Source of the DNA: a virus
Virus record (IMG/VR): IMGVR_UViG_3300038832_000018
Coordinates: 1 to 62,483 of that record
DNA length: 62,483 nucleotides
Direction: 5' to 3' (one strand)
Shown: piece after piece, positions 7,419 to 13,084 of the stretch
Layout: every line of letters begins with the position of its first letter
Numbering within the stretch: the first letter of the stretch is position 1
Program-made: the position numbers and the translations under genes
The notes under the pieces: generated by a model
Seen by the model: the letters and a program-made list of their open reading frames with translations, nothing else
Database searches by the model: none
Told to the model about the DNA's origin: nothing

Positions 7419-7524
7419 CGCGGGCACTGATTAAAGACTCTAATCAATCGGGGGTGCGATTGTTGAGAACTTTATCAACTTTTGTCTTTGAGAGTACGTC
7501 GGACCACCCCGATTTTCCGAACCA

Positions 7525-7590
7525 TTAGTAACTCTAAGTTTAATACACTCTCTTCATTTATGAAGAGTGTATTAAACATAGAGATACTTA
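7525..7590 (+). repeat. Intergenic hairpin element R1 (loop type A)
   Basis: First of seven related palindromic elements. It runs from TTAGTA to TACTTA. The stem includes AAGTTTAATACACTC pairing with GAGTGTATTAAACAT; a 2-nt TC bulge and TTCAT/ATGAA close on a tiny T-rich loop. The TTTAAT/ATTAAA part differs from other copies on both arms, so pairing is preserved. It ends 21 nt before the ATG at 7612, followed by a C-rich leader. Confidence 0.85.
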
Positions 7591-7611
7591 CCCCCTAAAC
7601 CCCCAACCACC

Positions 7612-8034
7612 ATGGCAAACTCCGCCACCCCCTCCAAGACCTTCTACACCCCAACCCACAAGGCCGACGGCACGAAGCTGAGCCGAGCCGAGCGGAAGGC
7701 CGCCAACAAGGCCAAGTGGGCCGCCGAGCAGGCCGCGAAGCGCAAGGCTTCAAAGTCAAAGAAGAAGACCAAAGCAAAGGCAAAGGTCAAGACTGCCGAG
7801 GTCAAGCCGTCTGCCGACCGCATGAAGCTGACCGACATCAAGCAGTGGTCGGAAGCACACCCCACACGGAAAACTATGTCAGCTCTTGACTTGTCTGATT
7901 GGATGACTCAAGGTCGGACCAAGACCGCCAAGCGCCTCGACCGCAAGGGCCGCATAGACTCACAGATGTCGAAGCGGAACAACCGCCTCGAGGTTCAGGC
8001 TCAGTACAAGGGCGGACAGCTCGCCGCCTTCTGA
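7612..8034 (+). CDS. Highly basic Lys/Ala-rich protein, first gene of the rightward block
   Basis: 140 residues. Residues ~20-70 are extremely Lys/Ala-rich (KASKSKKKTKAKAKVK), resembling nucleoid or histone H1-like tails. The C-terminal half has a short helical domain (MSALDLSDWMTQGRTKTAKRL) and a basic end. It is preceded by hairpin R1 and a C-rich leader (ACCCCCAACCACC) rather than a Shine-Dalgarno. As the first early gene and strongly cationic, a nucleic-acid-binding role is inferred; the exact function is unknown. The next gene is 95 nt away, and a tRNA-like element fills that gap. Confidence 0.75.
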   Translation: MANSATPSKTFYTPTHKADGTKLSRAERKAANKAKWAAEQAAKRKASKSKKKTKAKAKVKTAEVKPSADRMKLTDIKQWSEAHPTRKTMSALDLSDWMTQGRTKTAKRLDRKGRIDSQMSKRNNRLEVQAQYKGGQLAAF

Positions 8035-8053
8035 GCGCACGGATCCACGGACA

Positions 8054-8106
8054 AGCGTACACGGTGGCCCACATGGGCGAGGGGTTCGACTCCCCTCTGC
8101 GCTCCA
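8054..8106 (+). ncRNA. Mini tRNA-like element TLS1
   Basis: The T-arm is GAGGGG-TTCGACT-CCCCTC (8079-8097), with the canonical T-loop TTCGA. The 3' acceptor strand TGCGCT (8098-8103) pairs with AGCGTA at 8054-8059 (one G-U), or alternatively with AGCGCA at 8034-8039 over the stop codon. CCA follows at 8104-8106. Between acceptor and T-arm lie CACGGTG and a small hairpin GCCC-ACAT-GGGC, but no anticodon arm. Length and layout are wrong for a normal tRNA. Confidence 0.7.
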
Positions 8107-8129
8107 ACAAACCCCCAAACCCCACACAT

Positions 8130-8351
8130 ATGCCCCTTTCCACCCGCTTCAGCAAGCGCCAAGCCGCCTTCCTTGAGGTCGTCAACAACTACCACGGGAA
8201 CGCGCCCACGTTCAAGTTCGACCCTACCTTCGAGCGCATCACTCTGATTGAAGCACCGTCAGGCTTCCTCCGCGAGCTCATGGACGCAGACGCGTCTCTG
8301 TTTCTCAAGCGCGATGGCCTCATCGTCGAATTCCTCAACGAAAACAGCTGA
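8130..8351 (+). CDS. Hypothetical protein, 73 aa
   Basis: 73 residues: basic N-terminus MPLSTRFSKRQAAFLEVV, then a beta-rich part with RITLIEAPSGFL and a C-terminal LIVEFLNENS. The ATG at 8130 follows a C-rich leader (AACCCCCAAACCCC), the usual start context in this block. No family recognised. It is followed 13 nt later by hairpin R2. Confidence 0.65.
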   Translation: MPLSTRFSKRQAAFLEVVNNYHGNAPTFKFDPTFERITLIEAPSGFLRELMDADASLFLKRDGLIVEFLNENS

Positions 8352-8364
8352 ACCCGACTGACCC

Positions 8365-8424
8365 TTACTCACTCTAAGTATACACTCTCTTCATTTATGA
8401 AGAGTGTATACATAGAGAGAGTTA
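8365..8424 (+). repeat. Intergenic hairpin element R2 (loop type A)
   Basis: Spans TTACTC to GAGTTA. CTCTAAGTATACACTC pairs with GAGTGTATACATAGAG (the A-A mismatch typical of the family), and the outer CTC/GAG triplet differs from other copies on both arms. The TTCAT-TT-ATGAA top and the TC bulge match R1 and R3. It ends 28 nt before the ATG at 8453. Confidence 0.85.
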
Positions 8425-8452
8425 CCCCAACAGAAACCCCAACCCCAACCCC

Positions 8453-8671
8453 ATGACCCAATCCCAACGCATCGCCGCCAACATCGGCGCCCTCCGCGAG
8501 ACCACCAACAAGGCTCTCGACCTGCTCACCAAGACCGCCACGGACGCTTCCCGTGCGGAACTCGAACGACTTGAGGCCAAGCACGCTTGGCTCACCGCTG
8601 ACGGACCTGATGCGCTCCCCACGAGCGTGTGGTTCGACCTCCCGCCGAACGAGTGGTGGGACGCCAACTAA
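8453..8671 (+). CDS. Hypothetical helical protein, 72 aa
   Basis: 72 residues. It has an N-terminal amphipathic helix region (MTQSQRIAANIGALRE), a second helix of TDASRAELERLEAKHAWL type, and a C-terminal segment with VWFDLPPNEWWDAN. The start follows the leader ACCCCAACCCCAACCCC, a pure C/A repeat. The gene is set between hairpin R2 and a structured noncoding stretch. No function recognised. Confidence 0.65.
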   Translation: MTQSQRIAANIGALRETTNKALDLLTKTATDASRAELERLEAKHAWLTADGPDALPTSVWFDLPPNEWWDAN

Positions 8672-8682
8672 TCAGGCACTCA

Positions 8683-8725
8683 AGCGCACATGGTGTACAG
8701 GGGAGGTTCGATTCCTCCCTGCGCT
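8683..8725 (+). ncRNA. Mini tRNA-like element TLS2
   Basis: Acceptor AGCGCA (8683-8688) pairs perfectly with TGCGCT (8720-8725). The T-arm is GGGAGG-TTCGATT-CCTCCC (8701-8719). The linker CATGGTGTACAG contains a GG that could play the part of D-loop G18-G19. There is no D-stem or anticodon arm. The combined helix of 6+6 bp equals the 7+5 bp acceptor/T stack of a tRNA. CAA, not CCA, follows. Confidence 0.7.
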
Positions 8726-8920
8726 CAAACCATCCCGCAAGGGTGCAAGTGTCCGAATCACCGACTACGGACACCCACAGACCTAAACATCGGTGTACCC
8801 CGATACTCGTGGGGGACTTAAGCATCGAGTAGAGTAGGTGAAGCGCGTGTGACACTGACCCTCTGAGGGCAGGCGCACACCGACTCGACCCTTTAAAATG
8901 CAACCCCTAAACCCCGAACA
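8726..8920 (+). ncRNA. Structured noncoding stretch after TLS2
   Basis: No open reading frame is credible here. Successive hairpins are visible: CCC-GCAA-GGG, a GNRA-tetraloop hairpin (~8732-8745); a perfect GTGTCCG/CGGACAC stem with a 12-nt loop (8749-8774); ATCGG/CCGAT (8789-8804), overlapping an alternative pairing with the later GGGGGAC; and a nested hairpin 8825-8888 built from TCGAGT/ACTCGA, GGTG/CACC, GCGC/GCGC, CTG/CAG and CCCT/AGGG. Such density of stems suggests an RNA gene or a structured 5' leader for the small lipoprotein gene. Confidence 0.55.
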
Positions 8921-9067
8921 ATGAAACGTTCAAACTTCGCCCCTCTGCTCGTGGGCGGCATCATCCTGCTCGCCTGCCTGGTGTCCTCGTGCGCCACGAC
9001 CGAATATACTTCGAGCACCTACCGACACCATAACCACGGCGCGTGTGCCGCATACCAAAACCCCTGA
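8921..9067 (+). CDS. Small lipoprotein, 48 aa
   Basis: 48 residues, MKRSNFAPLLVGGIILLACL then VSSCATTEY. It has a basic N-region, a hydrophobic core and a lipobox LVSSC with Cys24, so a lipoprotein signal is clear; Cys24 would be lipidated, leaving a 25-residue His/Tyr-containing peptide at the membrane. The start follows a C-rich leader (AACCCCTAAACCCCGAACA). Phage early lipoproteins often alter the envelope, for example to block superinfection, but that is only inference. It ends 4 nt before the next ATG. Confidence 0.7.
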   Translation: MKRSNFAPLLVGGIILLACLVSSCATTEYTSSTYRHHNHGACAAYQNP

Positions 9068-9071
9068 AACC

Positions 9072-9461
9072 ATGACTGAACAACAACTCGGCTACATCCC
9101 TCACGAGGGTATGCCCGTGAACTTGTACATGGGTCCGATGTCACAGCGCAACTACGATGCCCTGTGGAACTACCAAAAGACGGCAGGTTCCTTCGCATCC
9201 TCGCTCATCCAAGCGTTCTGGAACGCTGACGGCAACAACCGCATCAAGTTGCTCGATGCCTTCCCGTGGCTGTTCGTCCTGCGCGAGGAAATGATCGCGG
9301 AGGCGGAGACGTGGTGGGAGGAGTACGAGGAGGAGAACAAAGTCTGCTCCACCTGCGATGGCAACGGCTCCTACCTGAGCGGCCACTACGCTGACCCCGA
9401 CTCGTACGAGGTCACCTGCCCTGACTGCGACACCTACGACCCTGACACCCGCGACCGCTGA
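9072..9461 (+). CDS. Zinc-ribbon-type protein, 129 aa
   Basis: 129 residues. It has an N-terminal region with Tyr/Met-rich segments, a helical middle (SLIQAFWNADGNN, LREEMIAEAETWWEEYEEE) and a C-terminal CSTCDGNG...CPDCD element with Cys92, Cys95, Cys116 and Cys119. This DnaJ-like CxxCxGxG pattern indicates a single zinc site. The ATG at 9072 is preferred over a GTG at 9045, which lies inside the lipoprotein gene. Function unknown; protein-protein or RNA binding is possible. Confidence 0.7.
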   Translation: MTEQQLGYIPHEGMPVNLYMGPMSQRNYDALWNYQKTAGSFASSLIQAFWNADGNNRIKLLDAFPWLFVLREEMIAEAETWWEEYEEENKVCSTCDGNGSYLSGHYADPDSYEVTCPDCDTYDPDTRDR

Positions 9462-9471
9462 AATCCAACCC

Positions 9472-9535
9472 TTAGTATCTCTTAGTATATACACTCTCTT
9501 CATTTATGAAGAGTGTATATACTAAGAGAGACTTA
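9472..9535 (+). repeat. Intergenic hairpin element R3 (loop type A)
   Basis: The longest uninterrupted copy: TCTCTTAGTATATACACTC pairs with GAGTGTATATACTAAGAGA, with a TC bulge and the TTCAT/ATGAA top. Here the internal A-A mismatch of the family is replaced by proper pairs. It ends 19 nt before the ATG at 9555. Confidence 0.85.
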
Positions 9536-9554
9536 CCCCAAACCCCAAACCACT

Positions 9555-9962
9555 ATGGCAAAGAGAGAAAGAAAGAATGACGGCTACCTCGGGAAGGTAG
9601 AGTTCTGGACCGAGCAGTTGGCTCTCGCAAAAGAGGCGGAACAGCTCGGCCTTGAGGACCACTCACGCTACCCCATCGAGCGGTGCGAAGAGAGCCTCGC
9701 CTACTTCAAGGGCAAGCGGGCGGACTACCTCGCCAAGCACGGCGAGACCTCCGAGGCCGATGTTGAATCCGCGAAGGACCGCGCCATCCGCAAGTGTCAG
9801 GAGCGCTTCGAGGGCCTGAACGAGAGCGAGCGCATGATGCTGGCCAACAAGGTCATCAAGGATGCCACAGGCATGGGCATCAGCGTGAACGAAACGATGG
9901 CCTTCCTCAAGGACGCGGAGGTCATGAGCGACACCGAACTGATTCACTCCGTCACCTTTTAG
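9555..9962 (+). CDS. Hypothetical helical protein, 135 aa
   Basis: 135 residues, mostly helical and charged, starting MAKRERKNDGYLGKVEFW. It has a central ESLAYFKGKRADYL segment and a C-terminal region around NKVIKDATGMGISVNETMAFL. The start follows hairpin R3 and the leader ACCCCAAACCCCAAACCACT. The TAG stop lies inside hairpin R4. No known domain recognised. Confidence 0.7.
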   Translation: MAKRERKNDGYLGKVEFWTEQLALAKEAEQLGLEDHSRYPIERCEESLAYFKGKRADYLAKHGETSEADVESAKDRAIRKCQERFEGLNESERMMLANKVIKDATGMGISVNETMAFLKDAEVMSDTELIHSVTF

Positions 9963-10014
9963 ACACTCTAATAATACTCTGAACAAAGTGAAGAGTATTA
10001 TATAGAGAGTCTTA
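9959..10014 (+). repeat. Intergenic hairpin element R4 (loop type B)
   Basis: Spans TTAGAC to GTCTTA and overlaps the preceding stop codon. CTCTAATAATACTCT pairs with AGAGTATTATATAGAG. The loop GAACAAAGTGA replaces the TTCAT/ATGAA top of R1-R3; its GA...GA flanks could form tandem sheared G-A pairs under AC/GT. The outer AGAC/GTCT covaries with AGAT/ATCT in R5 and R6. It ends 18 nt before the ATG at 10033. Confidence 0.85.
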
Positions 10015-10032
10015 CCCCAAACCCCAACCCCA

Positions 10033-10767
10033 ATGTCAAAAGTTCCATCTCGAATTGCATGGCATGACGGCAAAGTTCTGCACGTCATCCGCCTCGGCAA
10101 GACCACCAACGCAAAGATTGCACGCCCCACAGACAAGGTGTTGCAGACCTACCACTTCGACCTTCGGCAGTTGGCCCTCGTGCGGTCACACCTCGACGGC
10201 AAGCGCAAGATTCCGATGTCGGATTTCTTCGACCTCGATGCCGCCAACTGCATGGACTGCCCGCTCTCAAGCAACAGCGGCAACGGCAAGTGTTACACAC
10301 ACAAGTACATGCAGTTCAGCGGGTTCGTGTCCATGCTCAAGTCCCTGTGCAACGAGGACATCCACGAAGGTTTGGATGACGTGCACCGATTGGGTATCAA
10401 GCTGATGGCCGAACGTGCGGACTTCATCCGCTTCGGTACATACGGTGAGCCATCGCTACTCCCCATCGACCTTGTGGGCGACATCGTGGTGGCAGGGCAA
10501 TGCAAGTGGACGGGGTACACACACCAGGCGCGCAAGCCTTGGGCGCAAGACTACTCCGCCTACTTCATGGCTTCGGCCCACTCTGACAAAGACGCCGCAT
10601 CGATTACGGGGTGGCGGGCCTTCGTCTGCGTCGAGCCTGACGACACCTCCACGGGTGTGCAATGCCCTGCATCCAAGGAACTGAGCGTATCCAACTGCTC
10701 CACCTGCGGGCTGTGCTCAGGGATCTTGGGCAAGGGCAAGAAGAACATCAAAATCAATATGCACTGA
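10033..10767 (+). CDS. Cysteine-motif phage protein, 244 aa
   Basis: 244 residues. Conserved-looking blocks are CMDCP (Cys73, Cys76) with Cys87, IRFGTYGEPSLLP, KWTGYTHQARKPWAQ, and a C-terminal CPASKE...CSTCGLCSG cluster. The cysteines could hold one or two metal or Fe-S sites. I recall similar proteins with the GYTHQ block in many marine phages, all of unknown function. The start follows hairpin R4 and a C-rich leader. The next short gene begins 1 nt after its stop. Confidence 0.75.
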   Translation: MSKVPSRIAWHDGKVLHVIRLGKTTNAKIARPTDKVLQTYHFDLRQLALVRSHLDGKRKIPMSDFFDLDAANCMDCPLSSNSGNGKCYTHKYMQFSGFVSMLKSLCNEDIHEGLDDVHRLGIKLMAERADFIRFGTYGEPSLLPIDLVGDIVVAGQCKWTGYTHQARKPWAQDYSAYFMASAHSDKDAASITGWRAFVCVEPDDTSTGVQCPASKELSVSNCSTCGLCSGILGKGKKNIKINMH

Positions 10768-10768
10768 C

Positions 10769-10840
10769 ATGCCAAAAGCAGAACTCATCAAGGCGCTCGA
10801 CGGCGTTCCAGAACACATCCCGCTGTACGTTATGCTCTGA
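10769..10840 (+). CDS. Possible 23-aa peptide
   Basis: An ATG 1 nt after the previous stop opens a 23-codon frame, MPKAELIKALDGVPEHIPLY plus three residues, ending 4 nt before hairpin R5. Position and spacing fit a coupled small gene, but the length gives little statistical support. No function suggested. Confidence 0.35.
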   Translation: MPKAELIKALDGVPEHIPLYVML

Positions 10841-10844
10841 ACCA

Positions 10845-10903
10845 TTAGATACTCTATAGATATACTCTGAACATAGTGAAGAGTATATCGATAGAGAATC
10901 TTA
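10845..10903 (+). repeat. Intergenic hairpin element R5 (loop type B)
   Basis: TTAGAT to ATCTTA. CTCTATAGATATACTCT pairs with AGAGTATATCGATAGAG (TA versus CG is the only internal break). The loop is GAACATAGTGA. It ends 15 nt before the ATG at 10919, after a GAAACCCTGACCCCA leader. Confidence 0.85.
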
Positions 10904-10918
10904 GAAACCCTGACCCCA

Positions 10919-11632
10919 ATGATTGACCTCAAGAAATCCCCCCGCACCATGGAACTCCCTCCGAACCCCCTCCGTACCCTGTACCGCCGCCGCTGTAGCG
11001 TGACGGGTGAAGGCATGAACTCTGGTTGGCTCTTCGAAGACGACCACGACACCATCAAGTACAAGCGTGACGTGGTCCGCGTCATCAAAGATTGCGCCCC
11101 CAACTACGGCCTCAATGTCGAGGGCCGTTCGGACGACGACATCCTGCAAGCCGCATTCGAACTCGACATCTGCTATTGGACCGAGTGGGAGGAGGAGATT
11201 GGTCCCGACGACGAGTGCTACACCCTGCACGGGGTGACCTTGCACACGGAAGCGGACCGCAAAGCCTACCGCAACAACCTCCCCTGCTCTGACGTGGAGC
11301 GGGCCGCAGTAGTCCTGGCGGACCGTGGTTACCACGTGTGGGTCATCGAAGGTGAGGGCGAGGAGTACGGGGATCCACGACTGTGGACAGGCAAGCAGTT
11401 CCTCTGCATCGGAAATATTTGGGACCACAAACTGACGGAGGCCATTGCAGTCGAGGTTGGCAAGCGCGAGTTGAAGCACTACTCCGACCACTACCTCGCC
11501 GACCCTGACAAGTTCTTGGGCACTGCGATGAACCCCAATCGGTGGCGCTTCATCGGATGGGAGAGCATCCACAAGACCCTCCCCGAACTCATGCCCAAAG
11601 AGTACGGCGCTGAAGACATCCCATTTGACTGA
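10919..11632 (+). CDS. Hypothetical protein, 237 aa
   Basis: 237 residues, acidic, no signal or membrane segments. An N-terminal region with PPNPLRTLYRRRCS is followed by an alpha/beta body (YKRDVVRVIKDCAPNYGLNV), a C-rich middle and a C-terminal GWESIHKTLPELMPKEYGAE segment. The start follows hairpin R5. I do not recognise a family. Position among early small genes suggests a host-takeover function, by inference only. Confidence 0.7.
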   Translation: MIDLKKSPRTMELPPNPLRTLYRRRCSVTGEGMNSGWLFEDDHDTIKYKRDVVRVIKDCAPNYGLNVEGRSDDDILQAAFELDICYWTEWEEEIGPDDECYTLHGVTLHTEADRKAYRNNLPCSDVERAAVVLADRGYHVWVIEGEGEEYGDPRLWTGKQFLCIGNIWDHKLTEAIAVEVGKRELKHYSDHYLADPDKFLGTAMNPNRWRFIGWESIHKTLPELMPKEYGAEDIPFD

Positions 11633-11638
11633 ACCCCA

Positions 11639-11697
11639 TTAGATACTCTAAGTATATACTCTGAACAAAGTGAAGAGTATATACATAGAGAATCTTA
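11639..11697 (+). repeat. Intergenic hairpin element R6 (loop type B)
   Basis: TTAGAT to ATCTTA, 6 nt after the stop at 11632. CTCTAAGTATATACTCT pairs with AGAGTATATACATAGAG, with the typical A-A mismatch. The loop is GAACAAAGTGA. It ends 13 nt before the ATG at 11711 (leader AACCCCTAACCCC). Confidence 0.87.
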
Positions 11698-11710
11698 AAC
11701 CCCTAACCCC

Positions 11711-12043
11711 ATGAAGTTTTACAACGTCGACCCCAAGAAAGGTATCACCGACCACCTGAAGGATGCACTCGAAGACAGCATGAGACTCGAACGCATCTTG
11801 AATTACTGCGCCGAGGTTGACATCAACCCGTATGCAGAGAACCCGCTCGATGCGAGTTCCTCGACCCCCTTCATCGAGTTCCTGCCCGACACCAACCTCG
11901 CGAACGTTTCGTGGCGAGAGGAAGACATGATGACCGACGACTACACCTCCCCGTCATGGCTGATGGGGAACATCCAAGAGGCGTTGCAATCCATCATCGC
12001 ACTCTACCTCGAACACGACAAGCAAGCCACCATCGACCTCTAA
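11711..12043 (+). CDS. Hypothetical acidic protein, 110 aa
   Basis: 110 residues, acidic and helical: MKFYNVDPKKGITDHLKDAL, then a segment with SMRLERILNYCAEVDINP and a C-terminal helix IQEALQSIIALYLEHDKQA. It follows hairpin R6 and is 3 nt from the next gene. No family recognised. Confidence 0.65.
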   Translation: MKFYNVDPKKGITDHLKDALEDSMRLERILNYCAEVDINPYAENPLDASSSTPFIEFLPDTNLANVSWREEDMMTDDYTSPSWLMGNIQEALQSIIALYLEHDKQATIDL

Positions 12044-12046
12044 GCT

Positions 12047-12265
12047 ATGGACTCATACGGAATCTACGTGATGGCTACCATCATCGAACACCACTGCGGA
12101 TTGCACGGAGATGCAATGGACCTGCATTGGGAGTTTTCTGCCGCACATTATGCCAACTTCTACCGCTCCCGTTGGGATAGCGAGGACCGCAGTCAGGCCG
12201 ACTGCATTGAAACATACGTCAAACACCAATCTGAGAACGACCCCGATTGGTTAAACCCTGAGTAA
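12047..12265 (+). CDS. Hypothetical protein, 72 aa
   Basis: 72 residues with an aromatic, His-rich middle (IIEHHCGLHGDAMDLHWEF) and an acidic end. It starts 3 nt after the previous stop, and its stop shares a base with the next ATG (ATGATT context), so coupling is likely. No family recognised. Confidence 0.6.
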   Translation: MDSYGIYVMATIIEHHCGLHGDAMDLHWEFSAAHYANFYRSRWDSEDRSQADCIETYVKHQSENDPDWLNPE

Positions 12266-12726
12266 TGATTGACAGACAAGTAAACGCTAAGGTCATCTAT
12301 CCTACCCTTGGCTACACCGTACTCAGTACGGGACAGGATATCCGCCGAGACGAGAACGTCGAGGTCATCGTTCACGTTGGACACGCCGCCCATGGAAGGG
12401 CGTGGTTCGAGTTCTACGACAGGAAGACAGAGGGGGAGGCGTACCACGCCGAGGGAGAACTCGAGGTCGAGGACGGCAAGCTCGTGGGGTACGATGGTGT
12501 CGGAGAACTCCCGACTGTGGTGATGGACATCGCACGGGACAAGTTCGGTGTCGACGTGTCGGAGGTGTACCACGATGACGGACAGCCCAACGAATACGAG
12601 ATGTTCATGTACTGGGTGGACGGCAAGTGCTTCCACACCATGCATGACGCCCGACAATACATCCACTCCCTCAAGCTCGATCTTGACGCGAACCGCGCCA
12701 AGTTCAAGGAGATTCAGAGGAAGTGA
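12265..12726 (+). CDS. Hypothetical beta-rich protein, 153 aa
   Basis: 153 residues, beginning MIDRQVNAKVIYPTLGYTVL. It has beta-strand-like stretches (VEVIVHVGHAAHGRAWFEF, EGELEVEDGKLVGY) and a C-terminal helix rich in Lys. No signal peptide, no cysteine motif. It starts on the last base of the upstream gene. Its stop is followed by a ~260-nt structured noncoding stretch. Function unknown. Confidence 0.65.
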   Translation: MIDRQVNAKVIYPTLGYTVLSTGQDIRRDENVEVIVHVGHAAHGRAWFEFYDRKTEGEAYHAEGELEVEDGKLVGYDGVGELPTVVMDIARDKFGVDVSEVYHDDGQPNEYEMFMYWVDGKCFHTMHDARQYIHSLKLDLDANRAKFKEIQRK

Positions 12727-12988
12727 ACGTGGTGGGGACCACGGGGAAGAGGGTGAGAGCGCACCACCCGTCATCGAATACATCGTGCGCCGAAGGGGTG
12801 AGAGGCCCCTACATGATGCGAATGGTTAATGAGGGTTCGATTCCCTCCCGCATCACCTCCTGTTCAGAGGTGTGAATTGGTATAGGGGTAGCCTATGCCC
12901 GACCTCACCACAGAAGGGAACAGGTAGCGGAACGCCTCATCCGATAAAACGACAGGGGGAAGTCGTCGAACTGCAGTCGGCGCACACT
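12727..12988 (+). ncRNA. Structured noncoding stretch upstream of tRNA-Arg
   Basis: No credible gene. In order: hairpin GTGGT-GGGG-ACCAC (~12729-12742); GCGCAC/GTGCGC (~12759-12788) around a 20-nt loop; GGGG/CCCC (~12795-12809); mini tRNA-like element TLS3; then a three-tier structure in which CCTGTTC (12859-12865) pairs with GAACAGG (12918-12924), GAGGT with ACCTC, and GGTATAGG with CCTATGCC; and ACGAC/GTCGT (~12949-12966). Probably an RNA gene cluster or a long structured leader. Confidence 0.6.
12814..12855 (+). ncRNA. Mini tRNA-like element TLS3
   Basis: Acceptor TGATGCG (12814-12820) pairs perfectly with CGCATCA (12849-12855). The T-arm is GAGGG-TTCGATT-CCCTC (12831-12847). The 10-nt linker AATGGTTAAT looks like a D-loop (TGGTTAA) without a D-stem. 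There is no anticodon arm. CCT follows the acceptor. The acceptor sequence differs from TLS1 and TLS2 yet remains fully paired. Confidence 0.72.
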
Positions 12989-13061
12989 GCCCACGTAGCT
13001 CAGGGGATAGAGCAACTGCCTTCTAAGCAGTCGGTCGCAGGTTCGAATCCTGCCGTGGGTA
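12989..13061 (+). tRNA. tRNA-Arg (anticodon UCU)
   Basis: A normal cloverleaf: acceptor GCCCACG (12989-12995) with CGTGGGT (13054-13060, G1-U72 wobble); D-arm GCTC/GAGC with AGGGGATA loop; anticodon stem ACTGC/GCAGT with loop CTTCTAA giving TCT at 13022-13024; a CGGTC variable region; T-arm GCAGG-TTCGAAT-CCTGC; and discriminator A. The 3' CCA is not encoded. It would read AGA and AGG codons. It stands 23 nt before the next gene. Confidence 0.95.
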
Positions 13062-13084
13062 CTAACCCCCAAACACACACAATC

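Larger units (their letters stand above)
7096..7450. repeat. Degenerate direct repeats in the divergent gap
   Basis: CTAACTCGTTGATTCTCAG (7096-7114), CTAAGTCGCTGATTCCCAAG (7197-7216) and CTAACTCCCTGATTCTCAG (7362-7380) form one set. AAAGACTCTATCAATCG (7252-7268) and AAAGACTCTAATCAATCG (7433-7450), each preceded by a CRCTGA-like sequence, form a second. The second set follows the first in units 2 and 3, suggesting a duplicated composite unit of ~75-90 bp with interspersed palindromes, an iteron-like arrangement. Confidence 0.6.
6663..7524. promoter_or_regulatory. Divergent regulatory gap, possible replication origin
   Basis: No credible gene is seen in ~860 bp. It contains: an inverted repeat GCGGGGCTT/AAGCCCCGC (6909-6917 and 6952-6960); a perfect hairpin TTTCGC-GTCG-GCGAAA (6967-6982); four copies of a 13-bp palindrome, consensus CGGTWNTYTACCG; three copies of CTAASTCNNTGATTCYCAG-like sequence (7096, 7197, 7362); and two copies of AAAGACTCTA(A)TCAATCG (7252, 7433). 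DnaA-box-like TTATCAACA/T occurs near 7310 (minus strand) and 7470. Both transcription blocks diverge from here and the phage encodes a DnaA domain-IV protein, so an origin and promoter control region is a reasonable inference. Confidence 0.6.

Noticed and set aside
7591-7611. Telomere-like CCCCAA/CCCTAA repeats as a replication or end-protection element
   Set aside because: The runs are short, occur immediately before many start codons and nowhere else, so a translation-leader explanation is simpler.
8034-8106. A complete tRNA starting at 8034
   Set aside because: The acceptor and T-arm can pair, but no anticodon stem-loop or D-stem can be drawn, the total length is short, and the 5' strand would overlap the stop codon. 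It is kept only as a mini tRNA-like element.
10055-10405. Long alternative frame inside the 244-aa Cys-motif gene, and similar frames at 7644, 18687, 15609 and 44926
   Set aside because: They are shadow frames of real genes: low-complexity Ser/Arg/Thr composition, no start context, and full overlap with better-supported genes.
12744-12772. GGGTGAGAGCGCACCACCC-like sequence resembling a piece of RNase P RNA
   Set aside because: Only about 12 bases match the conserved RNase P segment and none of the other core elements (CR-I, CR-IV, CR-V) are nearby.
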